NCBI GenBank assembly: GCA_965234325.1 | Contig: OZ248421.1 | Span: forward strand, 28,468 to 92,467 | Direction: 5' to 3' | Length of the DNA: 64,000 bases | Source of the DNA: Limnohabitans kasalickyi | Lineage (GTDB): Bacteria > Pseudomonadota > Gammaproteobacteria > Burkholderiales > Burkholderiaceae_C | Part shown: in pieces, positions 52,270 to 61,700 of the stretch | Layout of the letters: each line of letters starts with the position of its first letter | How positions within the stretch are numbered: the stretch's first letter is position 1 | Program-made: the position numbers and the translations under genes | The notes under the pieces: model-generated | Databases searched by the model: none | Told to the model about the DNA's origin: nothing | The model's input: only the letters and a program-made list of their open reading frames with translations

Positions 52270-53661
52270 TCATGCGAATTGCCCCGACCGCACCTGCCCG
52301 TAAAAGCTGGCCGAACCCAACTGCCCGCCTTTCAACGCGACTTCCAAGCCATCGCGGAGGGGATCGTTTGACCAAGCGCGACACAAAGGCACGCCCGGGG
52401 CCATGCCAGCCTCCACCGTCAACGCTTGAATGCCCAAGTGGCTGCCCACAGCACCCGAACTGTCGCCCCCAGCCACCACGATGCGGCGAATGGTGGAGCC
52501 GTCGAGTACCTGCCGCATGATTTCGGCCAGCACTTGACCGACACGTGCAGCAGCATCGCTTGTACTCATCTGCGCAACCGAGGCGGAGCCTTCAAAGTTC
52601 AACACAGCTGGGTCATCGGGCCCTTCGGCTGAAAAAATGATGGGCGAAACATTTTTCGCAATAGCGGCCAACGCTCCCCCAACCAAACGTGCAATTTCTG
52701 CGTCGACTTGCTGCGGGTCCAAACATTTGGCGATGTCTAAACGTTCGGTGGCAAAGCCGTTGGCCCGTGCCCACTGAATTTGGGCCGCACTCATGGGTGA
52801 GCAACTGCCGCTGACCACGGCAATGCAAGGTACCTCGGAGGCCACGGGCAAGCTCGGTGTCGCGGGAATCAACCCCTGCTGACGCCAATACGCCGCCAGT
52901 GCATATTGCAAGCCTGATGAGGAAGCACTGAACACGCCTTGACCTCGGTTCTCCCACACCAATCGCCCAGCTTCAATTTGACTGGCCGTGTCGGCCACAT
53001 CAATCATGACCACAGGGGCGTCGTCCCCTTGCAGGGCTGTGCAACGTGCTTGACCTAGGCCCTCGGAGAGTTCGGCCAAGTCAATCAGTTCAATGCGACG
53101 CGGCGTTTGCGCCGCCAAATGCACGCGCAAGTCACCCTCTTGCATGGGGGTGACGGGATGGCGTGACATGGTGGGATGACGATCAATGCGATGCACAGCA
53201 CCATTGGCTGCCGCAAACAAATGCCCAAACACTTGGTAGCGCTTGAGCCGCGGCGCCCCGACCACCATCGGCGACCAAGTCGATGCAAACGTGTTCACAC
53301 CCGAATCAATCGCCTGACCAATCGATCCCACGCGCGGCGATGAGTCAAAGGTGGAGCACACCTTGTATTGCAAAACGGGTGCACCCAAGTCGCGCAAGCG
53401 TTGAAACACAGCAGGGAGTTCACGCCTCATCCATTCAGGGCTTTTGCCGCGCGATTGACCGGCCAAGCCTATGCAGCGCATGTGCCCAAAGCGCGCTAGA
53501 TCTTCAAGTCGGGGCACGTCCAAAAACAAAACAGTGGGTACACCGGCTGCAGTGAAGGCTTCCATCACGTCGGTGGAGCCCGTGAAATCATCACCGTAAT
53601 AGGTGAGCAAAAGTCCATCAGGCCAAGCGGTCGAGGTAGCGTTTGGCATGGGCATGGGCAT
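52270..53661 (-). CDS. Four-carbon acid sugar kinase family protein (DUF1537, OiaK/OtnK-like)
   Basis: A 463-aa DUF1537 kinase with the N-terminal substrate domain (LTYYGDDFTGSTDVMEAFTA) and a C-terminal nucleotide domain (VVAGGDSSGAVGSHLGIQAL, CRAWSNDPLRDGLEVALKGG). Family members phosphorylate 3-oxo acid sugars such as 3-oxo-tetronate or 3-oxo-isoapionate. ATG 53661 shares a base with the stop of the RuBisCO-like gene (TGATG); the frame open to 54027 reads that gene and is rejected. Pairing with a RuBisCO-like protein and an ApnO-like enzyme favours the OiaK role. Confidence 0.85.
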   Translation of the reverse strand: MPMPMPNATSTAWPDGLLLTYYGDDFTGSTDVMEAFTAAGVPTVLFLDVPRLEDLARFGHMRCIGLAGQSRGKSPEWMRRELPAVFQRLRDLGAPVLQYKVCSTFDSSPRVGSIGQAIDSGVNTFASTWSPMVVGAPRLKRYQVFGHLFAAANGAVHRIDRHPTMSRHPVTPMQEGDLRVHLAAQTPRRIELIDLAELSEGLGQARCTALQGDDAPVVMIDVADTASQIEAGRLVWENRGQGVFSASSSGLQYALAAYWRQQGLIPATPSLPVASEVPCIAVVSGSCSPMSAAQIQWARANGFATERLDIAKCLDPQQVDAEIARLVGGALAAIAKNVSPIIFSAEGPDDPAVLNFEGSASVAQMSTSDAAARVGQVLAEIMRQVLDGSTIRRIVVAGGDSSGAVGSHLGIQALTVEAGMAPGVPLCRAWSNDPLRDGLEVALKGGQLGSASFYGQVRSGQFA

Positions 53662-54902
53662 CACCAAAAAGTCAAAGCACGTTGCAAGGCGGGGCGGTCT
53701 TTGGCATAGCTGACCAAATCCACACCCGCTTCTGCTGCTTCCCACGCTTGGCGCAGCGCCGTGACACCACAAGACACGCCATCGGGATGACCAAAAATAC
53801 CGCCACCCGCCGTGCAAATCAAATTGGCATTGCCCAACGCGGCATAGGTGTCGTGCGCTTGCAGGCCCGTTTGGGCCGAGCTGAACACGGGCACGGCTTG
53901 CATGGACGCGTGCGCAAACAGGGGTGTGATCACCGAACGCGCAGAGGCAATGACTACCGCATCGGGTTCGCTGAATTTGTTGCGTAAGCCATTCACGTGC
54001 AAATGGTCGACGCCCGCCAAGCGCCAAATTTGTTGCCAGGCGGCAAAGTCCCAGCCCACGTATGGGCTGCGGCTCAAGTAGCCCCAGCCTGCGCGGTGCG
54101 CATGGATGGGCAAGGTGCTGTGCTGCCTAAAGGCGCTTAGACCAGTCAGACCAACGGAATTCAAGCACACCATCACACACGAGCCTTGGTGCTTGAGCAC
54201 CCAATCGTGGCGACGCTTCATTTGGTCAAGGTCACCGGTGATGTTGAAGGCCACCATCACTTGACGCCCCATCTTTTGTGTGGCGTCATTCACCACGCGC
54301 ATCACGGCTTCTACGCGTTGGTCAAAGGGGCAATAACTGCCATCGGCTTGCAGCTCATCGTCTTTGATGAAGTCAATCCCACCATCGACCAAGAGCTGCA
54401 CTTGTTCAGCAGTTTCAGCCACACTCAAACCCACGCTGGGTTTGATGATGGTGCCAATCAACGGCCCCTTGGCCACGCCACTCAAACGTCGTGTACCTGC
54501 CATGCCGAAGGCTGGACCTGGATAGGCTTTGGCAAACGCGGGCGGCAAGGTTAAATCCAACAAACGCAAACCCGATACTTGCGCCAGCTCGAACAAATTA
54601 CCAGCCACCGTGGCCATCAAGGTGGGCAAGCAGGGCCCCATGTTCTCTAACGGCCAAGACAGTTCCAGCAAACAACGTGTGTAAGTGTTCGACTTCATGC
54701 CACCCGGCAAGCTGGGTTCGCCCACGGTTTCTAAGATCTGCAAAGACTCCACCCGTGCGCCAGAGCGCTCTTTCAGAGCCGGTGTTTCCGTCGCGAGTTT
54801 TAAAAATGTGCCACTCGACTGCTCGCCCGCGATCACCTCTGCAGCGCGCATCGGATCATCACCTGTCTCCAACCAATATCGGGCGTAAATTCGTTCGCTC
54901 AT
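53661..54902 (-). CDS. RuBisCO-like protein (probable 3-oxo-isoapionate-phosphate enzyme)
   Basis: A 413-aa RuBisCO large-chain family protein, not a CO2-fixing RuBisCO. It keeps GTIIKPSVGLS (first active-site Lys present, second replaced by Ser), the carbamylated-Lys motif in GGIDFIKDDE, and HAHRAGWG, with an altered loop 6 (HVNGLRNKFSE). Characterised relatives next to a DUF1537 kinase act on 3-oxo-isoapionate-4-phosphate (OiaX-type hydrolysis or decarboxylation). ATG 54902 has a GAAAG 7 nt upstream; 54920 and 54938 run into the terminator. It overlaps the kinase gene by one base. Confidence 0.85.
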   Translation of the reverse strand: MSERIYARYWLETGDDPMRAAEVIAGEQSSGTFLKLATETPALKERSGARVESLQILETVGEPSLPGGMKSNTYTRCLLELSWPLENMGPCLPTLMATVAGNLFELAQVSGLRLLDLTLPPAFAKAYPGPAFGMAGTRRLSGVAKGPLIGTIIKPSVGLSVAETAEQVQLLVDGGIDFIKDDELQADGSYCPFDQRVEAVMRVVNDATQKMGRQVMVAFNITGDLDQMKRRHDWVLKHQGSCVMVCLNSVGLTGLSAFRQHSTLPIHAHRAGWGYLSRSPYVGWDFAAWQQIWRLAGVDHLHVNGLRNKFSEPDAVVIASARSVITPLFAHASMQAVPVFSSAQTGLQAHDTYAALGNANLICTAGGGIFGHPDGVSCGVTALRQAWEAAEAGVDLVSYAKDRPALQRALTFW

Positions 54903-54920
54903 CTCAGTACTTTCTTGCAT

Positions 54921-54955
54921 AAAAAAAGACGACCTCAAGAATGAAGGTCGTCTTT
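54921..54955 (-). terminator. Rho-independent terminator after the TRAP binding-protein gene
   Basis: Perfect 11-bp stem AAAGACGACCT (54925-54935) / AGGTCGTCTTT (54945-54955) with a 9-nt loop, followed on the minus strand by TTTTTTT. It starts 16 nt after the stop of the dctP-like gene and ends just before the RuBisCO-like start, so it separates, or attenuates between, the two. Confidence 0.85.
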
Positions 54956-54970
54956 GAGAGTGACTTCGCT

Positions 54971-55951
54971 TTACTTGTATTCTTGAATTTTGCGAATATT
55001 GTCAGCGCCAAACTCTTTCGAATAATTGGCATAAGCCGGGCGCAATGCATCACGGAAGGCCACACCGTCAACTTTACGAATCACGGTCATGCCCTCTTTC
55101 TCAAGTTGCGCAATGCCATTGGCCTCGTCTTCGTTCACCTTCTGGCGTTGCGCGACGTTGGCCTTTTTGGCGGCCTCATAAAACACCTTTTTATCGGCCT
55201 CGCTGAGCTTGTTCATCAAGCGCGGAGAAGTCAAATACAGAGCGGGCGAATACACATGGCCCGTCAACGACAAATGCTTTTGCACTTGCGAGAACTTGGA
55301 GGCCAAGATGACAGGAATCGGATTTTCTTGACCATCGACCGTGCCTTGTTGCAAGGCCCCGAACACTTCAGGGAAGGCCATAGGTGTTGGTTGAATTCCA
55401 AACGCACGGTAGCCATCCATATGCACTTTGTTTTCCATGGTGCGCATCTTCAAACCAGCCGCATCCTCAGGCTTGACGATGGAACGTTTGCTGTTGGTCA
55501 TGTGGCGAAAGCCATTTTCAGTCCAAGCCAAGGCCACCAAGCCTTTGGCTGGAAATTTGCTCAACAACTCTTGCCCTGGAGGGCCGTCAAAATACTTTCG
55601 TGCATGGTCGTAGTCGCGGAACAAAAACGGGATGTCGACGATCTTCACCTCAGGCACAAAGTTACCAACGGGTCCGGTCGATGTGTTCACGATGTCGAGC
55701 GTACCAAGCTGCACCGCTTCGATCATTTCACGTTCACCACCCAACGAACCGCTGGGAAACTGCTGACATTTGTAACGGCCTTGTGTGCCTTTTTCAATCT
55801 CGTCACACAACACAGTCGAACCTACGCCGTAATGCGAGGTGGCAGCGGGCGTGTACCCGATCTTCAAAATGGTTTGAGCACTGACTGAACTCAACGCCAA
55901 CAACGAAGCGGCAGCGATGGAAGCGAAACGCACTGTCTTTTGAAATGTCAT
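54971..55951 (-). CDS. TRAP transporter substrate-binding protein (DctP family)
   Basis: A 326-aa periplasmic binding protein with a signal peptide (SIAAASLLALSSVSAQ) and DctP-type blocks: QFPSGSLGGEREMIEAVQLG, VDIPFLFRDYDHARKYFDG, PTPMAFPEVFGALQQGTVDG. The conserved Arg in GLKMRTMEN is the expected carboxylate contact. No dctQ or dctM genes are in the window, so it is an orphan here. Its neighbours suggest a sugar-acid ligand such as apionate. Confidence 0.92.
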   Translation of the reverse strand: MTFQKTVRFASIAAASLLALSSVSAQTILKIGYTPAATSHYGVGSTVLCDEIEKGTQGRYKCQQFPSGSLGGEREMIEAVQLGTLDIVNTSTGPVGNFVPEVKIVDIPFLFRDYDHARKYFDGPPGQELLSKFPAKGLVALAWTENGFRHMTNSKRSIVKPEDAAGLKMRTMENKVHMDGYRAFGIQPTPMAFPEVFGALQQGTVDGQENPIPVILASKFSQVQKHLSLTGHVYSPALYLTSPRLMNKLSEADKKVFYEAAKKANVAQRQKVNEDEANGIAQLEKEGMTVIRKVDGVAFRDALRPAYANYSKEFGADNIRKIQEYK

Positions 55952-55997
55952 GAAGTCTCCTTGGGTTCTACGTTAGAAGGGGAAAAGGTGCAAAAAA

Positions 55998-56828
55998 TCA
56001 AGTGATCCGCTCGATACTGTCGGCAATTTCTTGATGGTCAAAAATCTGTTTCCAATCATCGCGCATCAGGCGTGGCTTACCAAAGGTGATGGCTTTGTTG
56101 CAAGCGTCAGAAAACTGTCCTGGGACTTGTTTGAAAATCACAGCTGCCAAAATGGTCATGTGGCCCAGCAAAAAATCGCGCGCCGCATCGGCAGGTACAC
56201 CGCGAGAAACGACCTCATCCATCGCCTCGCGCATCACATCTAGCAAGGTGGCGCACACGGTTTCCGACAAGCCGGGCTCCAACAACGCCATTTGCTCAAC
56301 GGTCACACGGTAAGAACGCAAGATGGGTTGGTAAATGGTTTTGGCAATGTCCTCACCCAAGTCAAAAGCTTCGTCTGGCCCTTGCATCAAAGCGCTGACG
56401 ATGGATTGCGCAGCGCTCACACCACCAAAGTAATCTGGCGCTCCCGGCGCGTGGACCTCGGAGCTGAAGATGCTGGGGTGGCATGGATGCGCCACGAAAT
56501 ACGTCAAATCAGGCCGCTTGGGCAAATGGCCAGCAAATGGCGCTGCAGCATCCAAAGTCATCACCATGGTGCCGGCTTTGAGCTGGGGAGCGATCTCGGC
56601 GGCGAGCTTGCCAATCAAGTTATCGGGCACAGCCAAAATGACCACGTCCACATCTTTCAGGGCATCTTCGACCGAACAACAGGCAATGCCCAACTCGTCT
56701 TGCAGGCGCTTGCGCCCCACTTCACCCACTTCCACATGGCGCACTTGGTAAGGTGATCCCACCAAGTTCTTCGACAAGCGTGCGCCCATCTTTCCGCCAG
56801 CGCCAAATAAAGCAATTGATTGTGTCAT
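55998..56828 (-). CDS. apnO: D-apionate oxidoisomerase-like dehydrogenase
   Basis: A 276-aa NAD-binding protein with an N-terminal Rossmann motif (IALFGAGGKMGARLSKNLVG) and a 6-phosphogluconate-dehydrogenase-like C-terminal domain. FVAHPCHPSIF and YRVTVEQMALLEPGLSETV are conserved-looking active-site regions. ApnO enzymes oxidise and isomerise D-apionate to 3-oxo-isoapionate, the substrate of the kinase and RuBisCO-like pair found downstream. GGAG lies near ATG 56828. The assignment rests on family resemblance plus this context. Confidence 0.75.
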   Translation of the reverse strand: MTQSIALFGAGGKMGARLSKNLVGSPYQVRHVEVGEVGRKRLQDELGIACCSVEDALKDVDVVILAVPDNLIGKLAAEIAPQLKAGTMVMTLDAAAPFAGHLPKRPDLTYFVAHPCHPSIFSSEVHAPGAPDYFGGVSAAQSIVSALMQGPDEAFDLGEDIAKTIYQPILRSYRVTVEQMALLEPGLSETVCATLLDVMREAMDEVVSRGVPADAARDFLLGHMTILAAVIFKQVPGQFSDACNKAITFGKPRLMRDDWKQIFDHQEIADSIERIT

Positions 56829-56885
56829 CCATGGTCTCCACTCATATAGTGGCGTAATGGTATGACGAGTTAACCAGTTGAAAGC

Positions 56886-56902
56886 CTAGGACATGTACCT
56901 AG
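56886..56902. promoter_or_regulatory. Inverted repeat CTAGG-N7-CCTAG upstream of apnO
   Basis: CTAGG and CCTAG arms flank ACATGTA, 58 bp before the apnO ATG and 67 bp before the tpsB frame on the other strand. The arms match the repeat at 46090-46105. It is a candidate operator for a shared regulator of the accessory clusters. Confidence 0.3.
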
Positions 56903-56968
56903 CCCATGGGTTCAATTTCAGGATCTGTGCCTCAGCGTACGGACGGTAGAAAGAGTTAAAGAGACCAT

Positions 56969-58696
56969 GTGCTTGTTGCCGCGCAGTTCGCGAGCTACAT
57001 ACCGAAAGCCCATGTGATTAAAGTTTCTTGGACTTCTTATATCGTTTTCTTGCTATCACATGAAGCCATGGCGCAAACCATGCCAAGCGCGGGTGGTCAG
57101 ATGCAACAAATACCCGCAGTGCCGACACTGCCTGCACCGCTTGCACCACCCAGCGCTATGCCAGAGTTGCTGTTTCAACCGCTCCTGAACAACACACGAG
57201 CGTCGAATCCGCAAGCAAGCACGTTCGTAGCCATGCGTTTGCAGGTGACAGGCGCCAGCATTTACGCCGAGTCCGAGCTGGTCAAGGCCTCTGGTTTTGA
57301 GTCGGGTCGCGCGCTGACCTTCGCCGCCTTGACTGACATGGCCGACAAAATCACCCAGCGCTACCGACGCGACGGTTTCATCGTGGCTCGTGCCTACTTG
57401 CCCGCGCAAGAAATCAAAGACGGGCTGGTGACCATCACGGTGCTAGAGGGCCAATATGGCCAAGTCCAGGTGAACAACACCAGCTCGCTTAACCCTGCAC
57501 TGCCCTACGATGTGTTGAACGGTTTGCACAAAGGCGATGTGATTGCCAGCGCGCCTTTGGAAGAGCGATTGCTGCTGCTCTCCGACGTGCCGGGTGTGCA
57601 GGTGCGCTCGTCCTTGGTGCCCGGTGCATCCGTGGGGTTGTCAGACTTGATCGTGGAGGTCAAGCCCGGCGTGCGCGTCAGTGGCAGCCTAGACGCGGAC
57701 AACGCGGGTAACCGCTACACGGGCGAAAACCGCATCGGCGCAACACTCAATCTGAACAACCCCACAGACAGAGGCGACCTCATCACCCTGCGCGGCTTCA
57801 CCTCAGGCGCGGGGTTGCAATATGTGCGTGCGGCCTATCAAACACCAATCGGCAGAGGCCGCATCGGCGCGGCCTACAGCGATTTGTCCTACGCGCTAGG
57901 TCGTGAGTTCAAAGCCCTTGACGCCCATGGTCAAGCACGTATTGCCACCTTGTTTGGCAATTACCCCGTGCTTCGCTCCGGCAACACCAATGTGAACGTG
58001 GGCTTGAGCTTGGACAGCAAGCTGCTTCAAGACCGTGCGGACGCCATCCCTTCCGTGAACGACAAACGGGTACAGGTGGCAACTGCCTCCTTGTACGGCG
58101 ACCACAAAGGCGCATCGAGGTCGGCTGGCGTGAGCCGTTATTCGCTGGCATGGTCGTTGGGAAACCTCCAATTACAAACACCCACCGCACATGCCGTTGA
58201 CGCCAACACGGCCTTGAGCCACGGGACCTACAACAAGCTGGCTTTTGCTTTATCGCGCTTGCAACCCACCCCGATCAACCGCATGTCCCTCTTTGCCTCA
58301 CTGAGCGGACAAGTGGCCTCCAAAAATTTGGATGTTTCAGAAAAGATGGCGCTGGGTGGCATGTACGGCGTGCGGGCCTACCCAGAAGGCGAAGCTTATG
58401 CCGATGCGGGCTATCTGTTGACGCTGGAAGTGAGACAACAACTGCCTCTTCCAGTCACGGACCAAGTGCATATGGCTGCATTTGTTGACACAGGCGTTGT
58501 CAAGCTGAGTCAGAGCCCGTGTACCTCGGCCACCAACACACGACACCTGAGCGGCGCAGGCGTTGGTTTGTATTGGACGCGTTCAAGCGAGTTTTCGGTT
58601 CGCATGTTTTATGCGCGCAAGTTGGGCGATGGGGTGGCCTTGTCCGCCCCCGACAAATCGGGGCGGTTTTGGGTCCAAGCCGTGACGTATTTCTGA
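56969..58696 (+). CDS. Two-partner secretion transporter TpsB (ShlB/FhaC/HecB)
   Basis: TpsB forms a 16-strand outer-membrane barrel that exports its TpsA partner. The 575-aa frame has a signal-like segment ending AMAQ, a proline-rich stretch, then POTRA-type domains (about residues 85-235; RYRRDGFIVARAYLPAQEI). A C-terminal barrel follows, with GGMYGVRAYPEGEAYADAGY and a terminal aromatic (AVTYF). The frame opens at GTG 56969; a second GTG at 57014 just before the hydrophobic stretch is equally possible. tpsA follows 25 nt downstream. Confidence 0.9.
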   Translation: MLVAAQFASYIPKAHVIKVSWTSYIVFLLSHEAMAQTMPSAGGQMQQIPAVPTLPAPLAPPSAMPELLFQPLLNNTRASNPQASTFVAMRLQVTGASIYAESELVKASGFESGRALTFAALTDMADKITQRYRRDGFIVARAYLPAQEIKDGLVTITVLEGQYGQVQVNNTSSLNPALPYDVLNGLHKGDVIASAPLEERLLLLSDVPGVQVRSSLVPGASVGLSDLIVEVKPGVRVSGSLDADNAGNRYTGENRIGATLNLNNPTDRGDLITLRGFTSGAGLQYVRAAYQTPIGRGRIGAAYSDLSYALGREFKALDAHGQARIATLFGNYPVLRSGNTNVNVGLSLDSKLLQDRADAIPSVNDKRVQVATASLYGDHKGASRSAGVSRYSLAWSLGNLQLQTPTAHAVDANTALSHGTYNKLAFALSRLQPTPINRMSLFASLSGQVASKNLDVSEKMALGGMYGVRAYPEGEAYADAGYLLTLEVRQQLPLPVTDQVHMAAFVDTGVVKLSQSPCTSATNTRHLSGAGVGLYWTRSSEFSVRMFYARKLGDGVALSAPDKSGRFWVQAVTYF

Positions 58697-58721
58697 CCAG
58701 CCCGAATGAAAGACCCACACC

Positions 58722-61700
58722 ATGAATCGCAATGACCGACCGATCTGGGGCAGCATGCCATCCTTTCGCTTCCGAAAACTAACCGTTGCGGTGATGCTCG
58801 CGTGCAGCGCGCTGGCGCTGGCCGAGCCAACGGGAGGCTTAGTCACTGCTGGCAGCGCCACGGTGGGAGGCTCAGCCGCTCAAATGACCATCACCCAAAC
58901 GACGGCACGCGCGGCGATCAACTGGCAAAGTTTTGGCATCAAGGTGGGCGAGTCGGTGCAGTTCATCCAACCCAGCAGTAGCTCGGTGGTTTTGAACCGT
59001 GTGACCGGCACCGAACCATCGGCGGTTCTGGGCCGGCTGACGTCTAACGGCCAAGTGTTTTTGGTCAACCCTAGCGGCATTTTGTTTGGATCGGGCGCTT
59101 CGGTGAATGTGGGCGGATTGGTAGCGTCCACCTTGAACATCAGCAATGCCGACTTCCTGTCAGGCCACTACCGTTTTTCTGGCGCAGGCACAGGCGCCGT
59201 GCTGAACCAAGGAAACATCAGGGCAGAAGATGGTGGCTATGTGGCCTTGCTAGGGAGCAGCGTGAACAACCAAGGTGTGGTGAACGCACGGTTGGGCACG
59301 GTAGCCATGGCCGCGGGCAACGCTATTACCCTAGATGTGCTGGGCAATCAGTTGTTGACGGTCGCCGTTGACCAAGGCGTTGCGCATGCGCTTCTGACGA
59401 ACGGAGGCTTGTTACAAGCTGATGGCGGTCAAGTGCTGATGACCACGCAAGTCGCAGGCAACTTGCTGGCGAACGCTGTCAACACCACGGGCGTGGTGCA
59501 AGCGCGCTCGCTTGAAAACCACAAAGGATCCATTCTGTTGCTAGGCAGCACGGACAACGGCATCGTGAGTGTGGGTGGCACTTTAGATGTGAGCGGTGGC
59601 GCAAACCTGACTGGCGGCCGTGTGGTGATCACGGGTCATCAGGTGGGTCTGTTCAATGCGCAGATCAACGCCTCTGGCGACTCAGGTGGCGGTGTAGTTT
59701 TGGTGGGCGGTGATGCGCAGGGGCAGAACCCGGCTGTTCCTCACGCTTCTACCGTTTATATGAGTGCGGATTCCACGATTCATGCCGATGCCAACATAGA
59801 AGGCCCAGGAGGACATGTAGTCCTGTGGGCGAATGAAGAGACACACGCTTACGGCCATATCTTTGCGCGAGGCGGTACCCAAAGTGGTAATGGGGGTTGG
59901 GTAGAAACCTCAGGCCACGTACTGGATATGAATGGACTCAAAGTGGATACACAGGCGCCCCACGGACACACGGGCATGTGGTTGCTTGACCCCGCTGACG
60001 TCACGATCACAACCGCGACGACAGATACGTCGAACGGTGCTGGTGTCTATTCACCCATTTCGGGTGCCAACTCTGCAAATGTCAACGTGGTCGATCTGGT
60101 GGCGGCACTGGCAAGCACCAACGTCACCGTGACCACCACCAACACCGGTGCCAGTGGCAGCGGCTTGGGTGACATCAACGTCAACGCCGTTGTCACATGG
60201 ACGGCACCGACCACATTGACCTTGAACGCTGCACGCGATGTGAAAGTCAACCAAGCCATCACGGGAACAAATGGCAGCTTGGTGGCCAACGCTGGACGCG
60301 ATGTGGTGGTCGGGGCCGCTGTCACCACGACCACGGGTAACTTGAGTTTTCAAGCAGCGCAAGATGTTCTGGTGAATGGCGCAACAACCATCACCACAGG
60401 TACCTTAAGCGCCATTGCGGGGCGACACATCAATCTCTCGGCTGCTTCGACGGTCACCACAGGCGACGTGGTTCTCCGCGCTGACAACAAGGGCACAGGC
60501 CCTGGCGCATCGGCAGGCGCAGTGACGGTCAGTTGCGGCGCGAGTTGCATCACCGTGACCACAGGTGTCCTCAACATTCGCTTCAACCCGGTCAGCTACG
60601 CCACCACCAGCAACCAGATCTTGTCGTATGCGGCAAATTTGACGGGAGGCGGCACCTTGAATGCGAAAGCTTGGGTGTTTGGATTGGGAGACAGCAAACT
60701 GTATGACGGAACGAGCACCGCAACGGTCAGTGGCTTGAAGCTAGATACAGCAAGCTTGGCGCCGACAGTGTCCTTAGGCACGGTCAGTAACGCCAGCTTT
60801 GACAGCAAGCATGTTGGCGTCAATAAAACCATCAGTTTTGACACTGTTTTCGCGAACGCTGCATACGATTTGTATGCGCCCCTGACTGCGCCATTCGGCA
60901 CCTACCAAGCCAAAGCCGTCGTGCTGGTCAGACCCCTGACCGTCAACGCCACCTCAGACAGCCGCACCTACAACGGCACCACCAGCTCTGCCAACACAGC
61001 CACGGCCTTAGGTTTGCAAATTGGCGACACATTGAATGGCAACTTGACCCAAACCTTTGCCAGCAAAGATGCATTAGGCACGGGCAACAGCACCTTAGTT
61101 CCCGGTGGAACTTACACCGTCACGGATGGCAACAGCGGGGGGAACTACGCCATCAGCTTCGTCACGGCACCAGGAACAATTACCCCTGCGCCGTTGACCA
61201 TCACCGCACAAGACGTGAGCAAGAGTTATGGGCAGACACCTGCTTTGACGGAGTTCACGACTTCGCCACTTGTGAACGGCGAAACCGTAGGTAGCGTGAC
61301 CCAGACAAGTACGGGCCAAGTTGCAAGTGCTGGAGTCGTTGGCAGTCCTTATGCCGTGACTCCGAGCAACGCAACAGGCGGAACCTTTGCGCCTGGTAAC
61401 TATTCCATCAGCTACGTCAACGGCGTCCTTACCGTTACACCAACTCCGCTCACCATCACCGCTCAAGACGTGAGCAAGGTCTATGGACAAGCCCCAACTC
61501 TGACTAACTTCACTTCCTCGCCACTCGTTAATGGTGAAACAGTGGGCACCGTGACTCAAACAAGCTCTGGTCAAGTTGCAAGTGCTGGTGTCCTTGGTAG
61601 TCCTTATGTCGTGACTACAAGCAACGCAACAGGCGGAACCTTTAACCCAAGCAACTACACCGTTAGCTACGTCAACGGCGCACTGACCGTCACACCAGCT

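Noticed and set aside
53661..54902. Calvin-cycle RuBisCO
   Set aside because: The active-site Lys after KP is replaced by Ser, loop 6 differs, and the neighbours are sugar-acid catabolism genes; there is no cbb gene nearby.
54941..55888. 315-codon plus-strand frame
   Set aside because: It is antisense to the DctP-type gene, which has a clear signal peptide and family motifs.
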